Below are positions 32,006-41,213 of a stretch of DNA of 64,000 bases, piece by piece. Position 1 is the first letter of the stretch. The number at the start of each line of letters is the position of its first letter. Where the stretch lies: NCBI GenBank assembly GCA_900469965.1, contig UBZP01000026.1:20152-84151 (forward strand). The letters are read 5' to 3'. Below the pieces are notes generated by a model. It worked only from the letters and a program-made list of their open reading frames with translations. It had not been told where the DNA came from and made no database searches. Both the position numbers and the translations under genes were made by a program. The stretch is from Hyphomicrobiales bacterium. GTDB lineage: Bacteria; Pseudomonadota; Alphaproteobacteria; Rhizobiales; Rhizobiaceae.

Positions 32006-32458
32006 TCAGCTGTCGCGCTGAAGCGTGCGGGGGGCTTCCTCGATGCCGGCGGCCGGCAGCAGGCTGCCCAGCAGCCAGAGCGAGACCTCGGCCGCCTCGC
32101 GGCTGGTCGCGAACTCGAAGCTGCCGTTCTCGTGCGGATTGTCGTGGAACTCGATGGCCAGTCCGCGACCGCTCGGGCTGTTGTGCACGAGCACGCCGCC
32201 CGGCTCGATCAGAATGCAGGTGAAGCGCGATCCGCGCGCCCGCATGCAGCCGACCTTGCCGTCGTGCAACCGCAGGAACACGTCGCCGCCGATCGTGCTT
32301 ACGACCTCGCGGATCGCCTCCTGCGGGAAGACGCGGCCGAACTCGACGATGGCAAGACCGGTGTGGTCGGCCCCGCTCTTGCGGTCGCTGCGCCGCTGCG
32401 CCCGCAAATAGACGTAGGCGGCCAGGGCAAGGCAGGCGATCACGACAGTCCAGATCAT
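32006..32458 (-). CDS. Conserved hypothetical with N-terminal membrane anchor
   Basis: A 150-residue protein. Residues 1-20 (MIWTVVIACLALAAYVYLRA) form one membrane helix or uncleaved signal, followed by a basic segment, so the rest is probably cytosolic-side or periplasmic depending on topology. The body has FLRLHDGKVGCMRARGSRFT and LAIEFHDNPHENGSFEFA, giving a beta-rich fold I cannot name. It converges on trmFO with a 3-bp gap. Confidence 0.75.
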   Translation of the reverse strand: MIWTVVIACLALAAYVYLRAQRRSDRKSGADHTGLAIVEFGRVFPQEAIREVVSTIGGDVFLRLHDGKVGCMRARGSRFTCILIEPGGVLVHNSPSGRGLAIEFHDNPHENGSFEFATSREAAEVSLWLLGSLLPAAGIEEAPRTLQRDS

Positions 32459-32586
32459 TGCAGGGTCCTCCCGCGGGATTGAGTGCGCCCTGTCTAGTAC
32501 GCGTAGCTTGCGCCAGTTTTACGCGATCTTCGAGGACGCCGCCGAAAGACCGGCGGCAGCCTGGCGCAACCGGCGTCCAACAGACG

Positions 32587-33504
32587 TCAGAACCGGCCGG
32601 TTCGCAGCGTCTTCCACATCCACCATTGCCGCCGCCACTGCGCCGGCAGGAGCGAGCGTTCCAGCGCATCGGCGCCGGCTCGTTCCGCGCGGTCGAAGAC
32701 GTGGCGCGCCAGCGCGACCGGCAGGAAGGCGGCCCGGTTCGAAGGCGCGATCCCGCCGGCGGCCTCCGCCTTCCTCAGGTGCTCGCGGCCGAGCCCGGCG
32801 AAAGCCTCGACGGCGCGTGCGGTGCGGTCACGGTCCCGGCCCGCCATCAGCGTCGCCGCATCGAGCCCGGTGGCGGCCAGAAGGTCGCCGGGGATATAGA
32901 CCTGCCCGCGCCGCCGGTGGATCGGCAGGAGCAGCAGCATGCCGGCGATCGCCTGCGCCACCCCGGCATGGCCGGCGGCGGTTGCCGATTGCGCGGCGGC
33001 CTGCGGATCGAGCACGAGGCTCGCAAGCTGGATCAGCGCCGACGCCGTCTCGCCGGCATAGCCCTCGAGCGCCGCCCGGTCCGGCATCGGGTCGTCGTAG
33101 AGGTCGAATATCCGCGCCTCGATCATATCCGTCAGCACCGCGACGGGCAGCCTGTATTCGCCGACGCAGGCCAGCAGGCCGGCTGCGAGCGGATTGGCGC
33201 TCGCCTCGCCCGCAGCCGCACTGCCCTCGAGGGTGTCGCGCCACCATTGCAGCCGGATCTCGCCGGGGAGCGGTTCGCGCACCACGTCGCGCACGCGGGC
33301 GATCTCGGCGTTGAAGGCATAGAGGGCGGCAAGCGCGCCGCGCTTTTCGACCGGCGCCAGCAGGCAGGCGAGATAGCGGTCGCGATCGGTCTCGCGCAGC
33401 GCCTCCAGGCAGCGGGCGTAGGCGTCGGCAGCGGCGGTCGCCGCGGGGGCGCGCGCTCCTGCCATGGCTTCTTTCGGGGGCATCGGAACTTCCGGACTGG
33501 GCAT
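32587..33504 (-). CDS. Phytoene/squalene synthase-family protein (NDUFAF6-like)
   Basis: A 305-residue all-helical protein of the trans-isoprenyl-diphosphate synthase superfamily: ALYAFNAEIARVRD, the Asp-rich ARIFDLYDDPMPD (about 150), and a degenerate second site (RGQVYIPGDLLAATG). Both canonical DxxxD motifs are weakened, as in mitochondrial complex I assembly factor NDUFAF6 relatives, common in alphaproteobacteria. It may not make phytoene; no carotenoid or hopanoid genes are adjacent. In-frame ATGs slightly downstream are alternatives. Confidence 0.75.
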   Translation of the reverse strand: MPSPEVPMPPKEAMAGARAPAATAAADAYARCLEALRETDRDRYLACLLAPVEKRGALAALYAFNAEIARVRDVVREPLPGEIRLQWWRDTLEGSAAAGEASANPLAAGLLACVGEYRLPVAVLTDMIEARIFDLYDDPMPDRAALEGYAGETASALIQLASLVLDPQAAAQSATAAGHAGVAQAIAGMLLLLPIHRRRGQVYIPGDLLAATGLDAATLMAGRDRDRTARAVEAFAGLGREHLRKAEAAGGIAPSNRAAFLPVALARHVFDRAERAGADALERSLLPAQWRRQWWMWKTLRTGRF

Positions 33505-33521
33505 GGGCTGGAGCCGGCGGA

Positions 33522-33914
33522 TCAGACCGCGACCAGAGCCGCGGCGACGGCACGCGATTCGGCCAGCATGACGTTGAAGGTGCGCACGGCGGCACCGGTG
33601 GACATCGGATCGGAGCGGATATGGCGCTCGCGCAGGGCGGCGCGCACCTCCGCCGAGAGCGGCCGGATCTCGGCGCCGGTGCCGACCAAAAGCACCTCGA
33701 TCTGCTCGGCCTCCGCCAGCACGCGGGCGAGATCGGCCACCGACAGTTCGCCCGCATCGGCCTTGTCCCAGCCGTAGATGCCGGACGGCAGGCAGAGGAC
33801 GGAGCCGCGGTGCGACATGTCGGCGAAGCGGAAGCCGCCATTGCCGTAGGCGTCGATCGGCGCCCTGCCGGGGAAATGCGCCTGCCTTATCTCTATGCCT
33901 TTGGCCATCTTCAT
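33522..33914 (-). CDS. Mth938-like (DUF498) domain protein
   Basis: A 130-residue protein (start 33914, overlapping the secDF stop by 4 bp) with the family pattern DAYGNGGFRFADMSHRGSVL, LPSGIYGW, VLLVGTGAEIRPL. Homologues include NDUFAF3, a complex I assembly factor. Together with the neighbouring NDUFAF6-like gene, downstream of secDF, this hints at a respiratory-complex assembly function. The exact biochemistry is unknown. Confidence 0.82.
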   Translation of the reverse strand: MKMAKGIEIRQAHFPGRAPIDAYGNGGFRFADMSHRGSVLCLPSGIYGWDKADAGELSVADLARVLAEAEQIEVLLVGTGAEIRPLSAEVRAALRERHIRSDPMSTGAAVRTFNVMLAESRAVAAALVAV

Positions 33915-36418
33915 GCCTTCGCGGACGGATTGCCGGGGCCCCGCAGACGATAGCGATCGGGCCTCAGCCGGAACAGGATGAGGACCGGGCCGGCAATATA
34001 GATAGAAGAGAACGTGCCGACGGCAATGCCGAACAGCATGGTTACGGCAAAGGCGCGGAGGCTTTCGCCGCCGAAGATCGTCAGCGCCAGCAGCGCGATC
34101 AGCGTGGTCGCCGCCGTCAGCACCGTGCGCGACAGCGCCTGACTGATCGAGGCGTCGATCAGGAGCGGCAGCGGCATCTGCCGGAACTGCCTGAGGTTCT
34201 CGCGGATCCGGTCGTAGACGACGATCGTGTCGTTCAGCGAGTAGCCGACGATCGTCAGCAGCGCGGCGATGCTGCCGATGTTGAACTCCATGCGGGTGAC
34301 CGCGAAGAGGCCGATCGTCAGGAGAAGGTCGTGGGCGGTGGCGATCACCGCACCGATCGCGAACTGCCACTCGAAGCGGATCCAGATGTAGCCGATCAGT
34401 GCGGCGAGCGCGATCGCCATGCCGAGCGTCGCAGCCGAGATCAGGTCGCCCGAGACCGAGGGGCCGACGACCTCGACGCGGCGGATGTCGAAATCCGATT
34501 CCAGTTCGCCGCGCGCGACGAGCGCCGAGGTCTGTTCGGCATTCTCGCCGCCGCCCTGCGGCGGAATGCGGACCGTGGCCATGGCGGGATTGCGCCCGGG
34601 CTGGACGGTGACGTCGCCGAGGTTCGCCTCCTCCAGGCGGGCAGCGATCGCTGCGGGCTCGGCGATCCCCTCCCGGGCCTCGACCTGCAGCAGCGCGCCG
34701 CCGGTGAAATCGATGCCGAGGTTCAGGCCGTTCAGCGCGACCAGCAGCGCCACCGCCAGCGAGACCACCGCCGTCCCGGCGAAGGTATAGTTGCGGATTG
34801 CCATGAAAGGCAGGTGCAGGCTGGCGAACAGCCCGGTGCGGACGCTGCGCGGCAGGTGGGTGATGCCGCGCCAGCGCACCCAGCGCCAGGCGAGCCAGCG
34901 GGTCAGCGTGAAGGCCACGAAAAGGGTGGTGACGATGCCGATCCCGACGGTGACGGCGAAGCCGCGCATCGGCATCGAGCCGAGGAAATAGAGGACGAGG
35001 ACGGCGATCATCGTGGTGACGCCGGCGTCGGTGACCGTGGAGAAGGCGCGGCTGAAGCCCGCCGCCAGCGCCTCGGGCAGAGGCCTGCCGCCGGCGGCCT
35101 CCTCGCGCATGCGCTCGTAGATCAGCACGTTCGAATCGACCGCCATGCCGATGATCAGCACCATGCCGGCAATGCCCGGAAGGGTCAGCGCGGTACCGGT
35201 CAGCACCAGGACGGCGACGATCAGCATCAGGTTGAACAGAAGGGCGATGATCGCGATCGCGCCGAAGGCGCCGTACCAGAAGATCATGAAGAGGGCGACG
35301 GCGATACCGGCCGCCACGACGGCTGCGAGCGCCGCGCGGGCCGATTCGGCGCCGAGCGCCGGCTCGATCGAGCGTTCCTCGACCACGGTGAGCGCGGCCG
35401 GCAGGGCGCCGCTGCGCAGCACGACCGCGAGGTTTTCGGCGCCGGCCGCATCGAAATCGCCGGAGATCTCGCCGCGGCCATCGACCAGCGGCCCGGCGAC
35501 GATGAAGGCGGCGAGCACCTGGTCGTCGAGCAAGAGCGCCAGCGTGCGGCCGACATTGGCGGCGGTCGCTTCGGCCAGACGCCGGGTGGCGTCCGGTCCG
35601 AGCTGGTAGACGACCGTTGCCGCCTGGCCGTCGCCGCTGGCAATGACCTCGGCGGACACGACGTCGCGCGACGTGAAGATGCTGGCGCGGCGGACCAGGT
35701 AGCCGACCGGCGGCTCGCCCAGCGTATAGACGATCTGCGTGCCCGGCGGCGGGCCCTGCTCCAGCGCCTGCTGGAGGGAGACGCCGGTTTCGACGAGACT
35801 GGCCGAGAACCGGCCCCGCTGGTCGAGAACGTCCTTGAGCCGCTGGGGATCGTCGTATCCCGGCACCTGCAGCGCGATGCGGTCGGGACCGGCGCGGGTG
35901 ACGATCGCATTGGCGCCGCCGGCGCCGATGACGCGCTGGCGGACGACGTCCACCGCCGACACGACGGCCTCGGCGGCGGCGGCGTTGACCGATTCACCCA
36001 AGACCTCGAGCCGGATGATCCCGCCCGCTTCGGTCGCGCCCAGCCGGGTGCCGGCGACGGCGGCGAACTCGGCACGGGCGGCCTCGATCCGCGCCGCATC
36101 GGTGACGCGCACGACGACGTTGCGTCCGGTTCCCGACAGGCCGGTATAGGGGATCTGGGCATTTCTCAGCGTCTGCCCGACCTCGTTGACGACGGCCAGC
36201 AGCCGGTCGTTCTCCACGTCGGCGCGCTCGATCTTGAGCACGAGCCCGGCGCCGCCGCTGAGATCCAGGCCGGAGGCCAGCCGCAGAGAGGAGAGCCAGC
36301 CCGGCATGGCCGAGCGCTGCTGATCCGTAAGCAGCGTGGGCAGAAGAACAAGAAGGCCCGCCACGACGGCGAGCCAGGCAAGCAGAGTTTTCCAGCGGGC
36401 GGGTTGCAGCATATCCAT
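33911..36418 (-). CDS. secDF: SecD-SecF fusion protein translocase subunit
   Basis: An 835-residue fused SecDF with about twelve membrane helices. SecD half: N-terminal helix (LLAWLAVVAGLLVLLPTLL), periplasmic P1 domain with LDLSGGAGLVLKIE, then VLIIGMAVDSNVLIYERMRE in TM4. SecF half from about 540: LGIDFTGGALLQVE and VGYSLNDTIVVYDRIRENL. It uses the proton gradient to pull proteins through SecYEG. Upstream yajC is in the same operon and the Mth938-like gene overlaps its end. Confidence 0.95.
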   Translation of the reverse strand: MDMLQPARWKTLLAWLAVVAGLLVLLPTLLTDQQRSAMPGWLSSLRLASGLDLSGGAGLVLKIERADVENDRLLAVVNEVGQTLRNAQIPYTGLSGTGRNVVVRVTDAARIEAARAEFAAVAGTRLGATEAGGIIRLEVLGESVNAAAAEAVVSAVDVVRQRVIGAGGANAIVTRAGPDRIALQVPGYDDPQRLKDVLDQRGRFSASLVETGVSLQQALEQGPPPGTQIVYTLGEPPVGYLVRRASIFTSRDVVSAEVIASGDGQAATVVYQLGPDATRRLAEATAANVGRTLALLLDDQVLAAFIVAGPLVDGRGEISGDFDAAGAENLAVVLRSGALPAALTVVEERSIEPALGAESARAALAAVVAAGIAVALFMIFWYGAFGAIAIIALLFNLMLIVAVLVLTGTALTLPGIAGMVLIIGMAVDSNVLIYERMREEAAGGRPLPEALAAGFSRAFSTVTDAGVTTMIAVLVLYFLGSMPMRGFAVTVGIGIVTTLFVAFTLTRWLAWRWVRWRGITHLPRSVRTGLFASLHLPFMAIRNYTFAGTAVVSLAVALLVALNGLNLGIDFTGGALLQVEAREGIAEPAAIAARLEEANLGDVTVQPGRNPAMATVRIPPQGGGENAEQTSALVARGELESDFDIRRVEVVGPSVSGDLISAATLGMAIALAALIGYIWIRFEWQFAIGAVIATAHDLLLTIGLFAVTRMEFNIGSIAALLTIVGYSLNDTIVVYDRIRENLRQFRQMPLPLLIDASISQALSRTVLTAATTLIALLALTIFGGESLRAFAVTMLFGIAVGTFSSIYIAGPVLILFRLRPDRYRLRGPGNPSAKA

Positions 36419-36502
36419 CTCGAAATGCCCGGCGCGCTGCCGGCAGATAAGCCTGGGGCCGTCCGGCGGGCCACATCGGCGCCGCCGGACGGCAGGACCA
36501 TA

Positions 36503-36838
36503 CTATTCCTTGACCGGCTCGCCCTTGACGCGGACCTCGGAGATGCCGCTGCGCACGACGCGGACCTTGATGCCCTCGGCGATCTCGACCTCGAGCTCCT
36601 TGTCGTCGATTACCTTCGTCACCTTGCCGACGACGCCGCCGCCGGTCACGACCTGGTCGCCGCGTCGGATGTTCTTCAGGAGCTCCTCGCGGCGCTTCAT
36701 GGCGGCGCGCTGGGGACGGATGATGAGGAAATACATCACCACGAAGATCAGCAGGAACGGCAGAACCGACATCAGAAGATCCGTACCGCCCGGGGAAGCA
36801 GCCGGCGCCGTCTGGGCGAAAGCCTCGGTAATCAACAT
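36503..36838 (-). CDS. yajC: Sec translocon accessory protein YajC
   Basis: A 111-residue YajC: one N-terminal membrane helix (LLMSVLPFLLIFVVMYFLII), then IIRPQRAAMKRREELLKNIRRGD-type motif and the TGGGVVGKVTKV beta hairpin. It is part of the SecDF-YajC complex and precedes secDF by 84 bp. Confidence 0.94.
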   Translation of the reverse strand: MLITEAFAQTAPAASPGGTDLLMSVLPFLLIFVVMYFLIIRPQRAAMKRREELLKNIRRGDQVVTGGGVVGKVTKVIDDKELEVEIAEGIKVRVVRSGISEVRVKGEPVKE

Positions 36839-37029
36839 TCAAAACTCCTCGAAACTGGACGCCGGGGGATGCATTTCCACCCGCAGCAGTGCGCGCGACT
36901 ATAGGCAAGACCGGCCTGAATGCAACAATTGCGCCCAGATCCTGCCGGAAATTCAGGGTTTTCTCTCTTTTCCGCCGCATCCGTCCATGCTACCGCCCGC
37001 AAGACTGGTCAACGGGATGGAGCAGGCAC

Positions 37030-37899
37030 GTGCAGGACGAGCAGATTCGGTCGCTACTGAAGGAAATCACCGGCCTTCGCGCCGCCCTCGAACGGCTCGC
37101 AGGCCCCGCCCCCGCCGAGAACGACTGGAACGCCGCCGACTGCTTCGTCTGGGCGCCCCAGCGGCACTATCTGCAGCCGGTGGCCCGGCCGAACCGCGTC
37201 GACATCGGCCTGATCGTCGGCGTGGACCACGTCCGCGACATCCTGCTGGACAACACGCTCCGCTTCGCCAAGGGCCTGCCGGCCAACAACGTGCTGCTCT
37301 GGGGCGCGCGCGGCATGGGCAAATCCTCGCTCGTCAAGGCCGTCCACGCCAGTGCGGCGGCGACCACCCAGACGGCGTTGAAGCTCGTCGAGGTGCACCG
37401 CGAGGACATTTCCACGCTGCCGACGCTGATGGAGATCCTCAAGGATGCGCCCGCCTGCGTCATCGTCTTCTGCGACGACCTCTCCTTCGATCACGACGAC
37501 ACCTCCTACAAATCGCTGAAGGCGGCGCTCGACGGGGGCGTCGAGGGACGGCCGGACAACGTCATCCTCTACGCCACGTCGAACCGCCGCCACCTGCTGC
37601 CGCGCGACATGATGGAGAACGAGCAGTCGACCGCGATCAACCCCTCCGAGGCGGTCGAGGAAAAGGTCTCGCTCTCCGACCGGTTCGGCCTGTGGCTCGG
37701 CTTCTACAAGTGCAGCCAGGTCGACTATCTGGCGATGATCGACAGTTATGCGGAGCATTTCGGCCTCGAAGGGGACCGCGACGCGATCCATGCCGAGGCG
37801 CTCGAATGGGCGACCACGCGCGGATCCCGCTCCGGCCGCGTCGCCTGGCAGTTCATCCAGGACCTCGCCGGCCGCATGGGCAAGACGCTCGCCCGGTAG
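37030..37899 (+). CDS. DUF815-family AAA+ ATPase
   Basis: A 289-residue ATP-binding protein. Walker A GARGMGKSS at residues 92-100, Walker B IVFCDDLSF, and ILYATSNRRHLLPRDM (sensor-1-like) before a C-terminal lid. A GTG start at 37030 follows GGAG and fits the family; the ATG far upstream is out of context. Found widely near yajC/secDF in Rhizobiales; precise function unknown. Divergent from yajC. Confidence 0.85.
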   Translation: MQDEQIRSLLKEITGLRAALERLAGPAPAENDWNAADCFVWAPQRHYLQPVARPNRVDIGLIVGVDHVRDILLDNTLRFAKGLPANNVLLWGARGMGKSSLVKAVHASAAATTQTALKLVEVHREDISTLPTLMEILKDAPACVIVFCDDLSFDHDDTSYKSLKAALDGGVEGRPDNVILYATSNRRHLLPRDMMENEQSTAINPSEAVEEKVSLSDRFGLWLGFYKCSQVDYLAMIDSYAEHFGLEGDRDAIHAEALEWATTRGSRSGRVAWQFIQDLAGRMGKTLAR

Positions 37900-37995
37900 G
37901 CGGCGAAGCCCTTTCTCGGTTCATCGCCCTGATGCAGAAAGCGGCCCCGTTGCCGGCGCGGCTTTTCGTTCTGCGATCTTGGGTCCCCCGTCGGA

Positions 37996-39507
37996 CTATT
38001 CGAGATAGGTCATCGGGTTCACGGCCGAGGCGTTCTTGCGGACCTCGAAATGGAGCTTCGGCCGGGTGGCGTTGCCGCTCATGCCGGAGGCCGCGAGCGT
38101 CTGGCCGCGCTGGACCTTCTGGCCGCGCTGGACGTTGAGGCTGGACGCATGGCCGTAGACGGTCACGGTGCCGTCGTCGTGGCGCACCAGCACGGCGTTT
38201 CCGAGTTCCTTCAGGCTGCTGCCCGAATAGATGACGACGCCGTTCTCGGCGGCCTTGACCGGCGTTCCCTCCGGAACGGAGATATCGATGCCGTCGTTAC
38301 GGCTGCCCTCGACGTTTGCGCCGTAGCCGGCGATCACCGCCCCGCGGACCGGCCAGCGATACTTGCCGATGCCGGTCGATTCGGGCGCTTCCTCGGTCAC
38401 GTCCGTCTTGGTCTCGACTTCGCTGACGGTCTGCTTCTTTTCGACCGGCGCATAGGCCTCGGCGTTCTTCGTGGCGGGTGCTGCCTTCCTGGCGTCGGGC
38501 AGCGAGGCCGTCATCGTGCCGTCGGTCGCAGACTTGGACGCCGCGGGGATATGCAGCTTCTGGCCGACCCGGATCGAGGCTCCGTCGAGGCCGTTCGCCT
38601 GTTTCAGCGCGTCGACCGAGACGCCGTTCCTGGCGGCGATCTTTGCGAGCGAATCGCCCGGCTGGACCTCGTAACCGCCCTCCGGCTTGCCGTCGCCGCC
38701 GGCTGCGACCTTGCCCTTGCCGGCCTCGCCGGCGGCCTTGTCGCGGCCCTTGGCCGAGCCCGGGAGAATGGCGACTTCGGCGCCGCTGTCCTGCTTGTTG
38801 CCCGGCTTCTTGCCGTTCGGATCCAGCGCGGTGTCGATCGAGGCCTTGGCGGCGCTGCGGGCAGTGCCGAAGACCGGAATGGTGATCTTCTGGCCCGGCT
38901 CGGCGTCGGCGGCACTCTTCAGGCCATTGGCCTTGAGGATTTCCTTTTCCGGCACGCCGTAGCGGCTCGACAGCGTCTTCAGGCTCTCGCCGGGACGCAG
39001 CATGACCACCGGCGCATTGGCCGTCGACCAGCCTTCGGCCCGCTTCGGGGCGGGTGCGGCGGCGCGAGCGGGCGGCTCGACCGCATCGGATAGCGTCGGC
39101 GCCGCATTGCCCGGCATCGGCTGGGCCACGGCCACTTCCCGTGCGCTCGAAGCCGGGGCGGCAACAGGATCGGAAAGGGTGGTACGCTCGACGCTCATCG
39201 GCGTGCTGGCGCGGCGCACGCCCGAACCGTCGGCCGTGTCGACGGGCATCGGCGCGGCCGAGACGGGATCCTGGGAGACGTAGCCCTGATTGGCGGCGAC
39301 AGCACCGTTGACGTCGCCGCGAGGGACGTAGCCGGAATTGCCCACCCTGCGCGGGATGGAGCCTGTCGTCATGTCGTCGGAAGAGGAAAACAGCCCCCCG
39401 AAGCGGGTGGCGTCGGAACTGCAGCCGGTTGCCACACCGGCCAGCAAAACCGCCACGAGGACCCGTGGAGCGGTACTAGCAAAACGCGGCGATACACTCT
39501 TACGCAT
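37996..39507 (-). CDS. LysM lipoprotein with degenerate LytM/M23 domain (DipM/NlpD-like)
   Basis: A 503-residue envelope protein. Signal with lipobox (LLAGVATGC, Cys29). LysM 1 around residues 168-212 (LRPGESLKTLSSRYGV) and LysM 2 around 280-325 (VQPGDSLAKIAARNGV). C-terminal M23/LytM domain: SRNDGIDISVPEG and RPKLHFEVR. The usual zinc ligands HxGxD and HxH are altered (Asn for His, Lys for His), so it is probably an amidase activator in cell division rather than a peptidase. Confidence 0.88.
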   Translation of the reverse strand: MRKSVSPRFASTAPRVLVAVLLAGVATGCSSDATRFGGLFSSSDDMTTGSIPRRVGNSGYVPRGDVNGAVAANQGYVSQDPVSAAPMPVDTADGSGVRRASTPMSVERTTLSDPVAAPASSAREVAVAQPMPGNAAPTLSDAVEPPARAAAPAPKRAEGWSTANAPVVMLRPGESLKTLSSRYGVPEKEILKANGLKSAADAEPGQKITIPVFGTARSAAKASIDTALDPNGKKPGNKQDSGAEVAILPGSAKGRDKAAGEAGKGKVAAGGDGKPEGGYEVQPGDSLAKIAARNGVSVDALKQANGLDGASIRVGQKLHIPAASKSATDGTMTASLPDARKAAPATKNAEAYAPVEKKQTVSEVETKTDVTEEAPESTGIGKYRWPVRGAVIAGYGANVEGSRNDGIDISVPEGTPVKAAENGVVIYSGSSLKELGNAVLVRHDDGTVTVYGHASSLNVQRGQKVQRGQTLAASGMSGNATRPKLHFEVRKNASAVNPMTYLE

Positions 39508-39678
39508 GTCAAACTACCCAATCGAAACACAACCAACTGCCGTGCAATGATTAAAGCGCGTTAGAGTTACCGCCCGGTTAAGACCGGCCCCGCTGTGGCA
39601 ATTTGATAACCATGATCGGCCCGCCGGCGCGGAGAAACCTCCGTCCCGGCAGGCCGAAATCCGGCGATCGAGCGTGCC

Positions 39679-40296
39679 TCAGAAGCTCGCGAGATACATC
39701 GAGGTGGCGTGGGAGACGCCGAGCCCGCGGAAGGCCTCGGCACCGAGGCCCGCCGTCGCCGCAGCCATCTGCGGAACGTCGCGGCGCTGCGTGTTGACGC
39801 CGGCGAGGATGGTGTCGATCACCGCCGGCGCCTCGCCGGCCGCATCGTCGTCCATCGCCTTTTCGGCATAGGCCAGCGAGCGCAGGGCGGAAACGGCAAT
39901 CTGCCGGCTGCCGGCATAGCGCGGGCTCGACTGGTCCTGCGGCTGGAGCCGGTCGTAGTATTCGATATAGGCGCGGTAGTAGCTCTTCATGTCGCCCTCC
40001 TCACGGAAGTGGCGGAAGGCTGCATATTCGCGTTCCTCGAGGGCGGTCGATACGACGTTGTTGCGCTCGTCTTCCGACAGGGCGGGAAGGCTCTGGTTGT
40101 CACGGGAGGCGCTGAGGACGAACAGGGCCTCGACTGATAGCGACACCCGATCGGACGGATCGTGACTGCCTGCCGTGAACGCGCTCGAGCGCTGCCCTTC
40201 GGCCGTCTCGTCGCTGGTGCGTCCGGCGGCGCGGGCTGCAAGGTTGGCGAGGCTGTCCTGTGTCGCCGTCCCGGCGATCCTGTTCGAGATTTGCAT
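39679..40296 (-). CDS. Hypothetical protein with a CtrA box upstream
   Basis: A 205-residue soluble protein (start ATG 40296, MQISNRIAGTATQ; an ATG at 40329 is in frame). Charged helices dominate (ALEEREYAAFRHFREEGDMK, SYYRAYIEYYDRL). No signal peptide or known domain. A full CtrA-type site lies about 110 bp upstream, so it may be cell-cycle regulated and motility- or division-related. I cannot name it. Confidence 0.75.
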   Translation of the reverse strand: MQISNRIAGTATQDSLANLAARAAGRTSDETAEGQRSSAFTAGSHDPSDRVSLSVEALFVLSASRDNQSLPALSEDERNNVVSTALEEREYAAFRHFREEGDMKSYYRAYIEYYDRLQPQDQSSPRYAGSRQIAVSALRSLAYAEKAMDDDAAGEAPAVIDTILAGVNTQRRDVPQMAAATAGLGAEAFRGLGVSHATSMYLASF

Positions 40297-40404
40297 GCCC
40301 ATCTCCCTCGGCACGGCGAGACTGCCCAATGGTGCCGTGCGTTGACGTGGATATCGTCTCGACTATCGGAATATGGCGCGAAGCTTGCGCGAGGCTTGCG
40401 CTGG

Positions 40405-40419
40405 TTAACAAGTCGTTAA
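40405..40419. promoter_or_regulatory. Full CtrA-type binding site
   Basis: TTAA-N7-TTAA (TTAACAAGTCGTTAA, followed by CC) matches the CtrA consensus and is nearly palindromic (GGTTAACAAGTCGTTAACC). It lies between pcm and the hypothetical gene that starts at 40296. Confidence 0.6.
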
Positions 40420-40544
40420 CCTTTTGGGCGCCGGCGACATGAATCCTGGCGTGACAGGGCTGCATGCGCGGGTGACGCCCGGCGCGAGATGTCGTCCCGT
40501 GCCGATGGAAAGGGCGTGCGAAAGGACAGTGCCCGCGATCCGGT

Positions 40545-41201
40545 TCAGAGCGCCTGCGCCAGATGCGGCACGATCGGCAGGTAGGGAACCTCGAAGAGGT
40601 CTTCGCGATCGAAGCGGCTGCCGGTCTTGACCAGCTTCAGCATGCGGCACTCGGTGTCGCTGACCATCACGGGTGCGAGCAGCATGCCGCCGGAGACGAG
40701 CTGCTCGGCAAAGAGCCGCGGCATGGCCGGAAAGGCGGCCGTCACCAGGATGCGGTCGAAGGTGCCCTCGCCCGGCATGCCGTTGCTGCCGTCGGCCTGG
40801 CGGACGATGACGTTGCGGATACCGGCCTTGTCCATGCTCTGCTGGGCGCCGGTGACCAGGGTGCGGTAGCGGTCGACGGTGAGCACGCGCTCGGTCAGCC
40901 GTCCCATGACGGCGGCGGTGAAGCCGCTGCCCGTGCCGATTTCCAGAACCCGCTGGCCGGGCTTGAGCGCCAGCAGGTGCAGGAGCCTGACGGCGAGATC
41001 GACCCCTTCGACGAAGGAGCCGCAGTCGATCGGCAGCAGCCGGCTGGAATAGGCGTCGCCGGCGAACTGCGGCGGCACGAACAGGGTGCGCGGCGTCTGC
41101 TCCACGGCCGTCAGGAGGTCGATGTCCTTGATGCCCTGGCCGCGCAGGCGGAGCGCCAGTGCGGCGAAACCTTCCTTCTCAACCACCCGTGCCGTGCTCA
41201 A
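40545..41201 (-). CDS. pcm: Protein-L-isoaspartate O-methyltransferase
   Basis: A 218-residue Pcm. AdoMet-binding motif VLEIGTGSGFTAAVMGRL, upstream LPIDCGSFVEG-type substrate loop in place of the usual GQTISQP, and DRILVTAAFPAMP. The altered loop suggests the divergent alphaproteobacterial subfamily. It would repair isoaspartyl residues. It follows surE by 12 bp, the common surE-pcm pair. Confidence 0.88.
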   Translation of the reverse strand: MSTARVVEKEGFAALALRLRGQGIKDIDLLTAVEQTPRTLFVPPQFAGDAYSSRLLPIDCGSFVEGVDLAVRLLHLLALKPGQRVLEIGTGSGFTAAVMGRLTERVLTVDRYRTLVTGAQQSMDKAGIRNVIVRQADGSNGMPGEGTFDRILVTAAFPAMPRLFAEQLVSGGMLLAPVMVSDTECRMLKLVKTGSRFDREDLFEVPYLPIVPHLAQAL

Positions 41202-41213
41202 TCGCCACCTCTC

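Noticed and set aside
34331..36904. A long plus-strand frame opposite secDF and yajC
   Set aside because: Mirror of real genes on the minus strand; low-complexity Asp/Arg/Gly sequence with no ribosome site.
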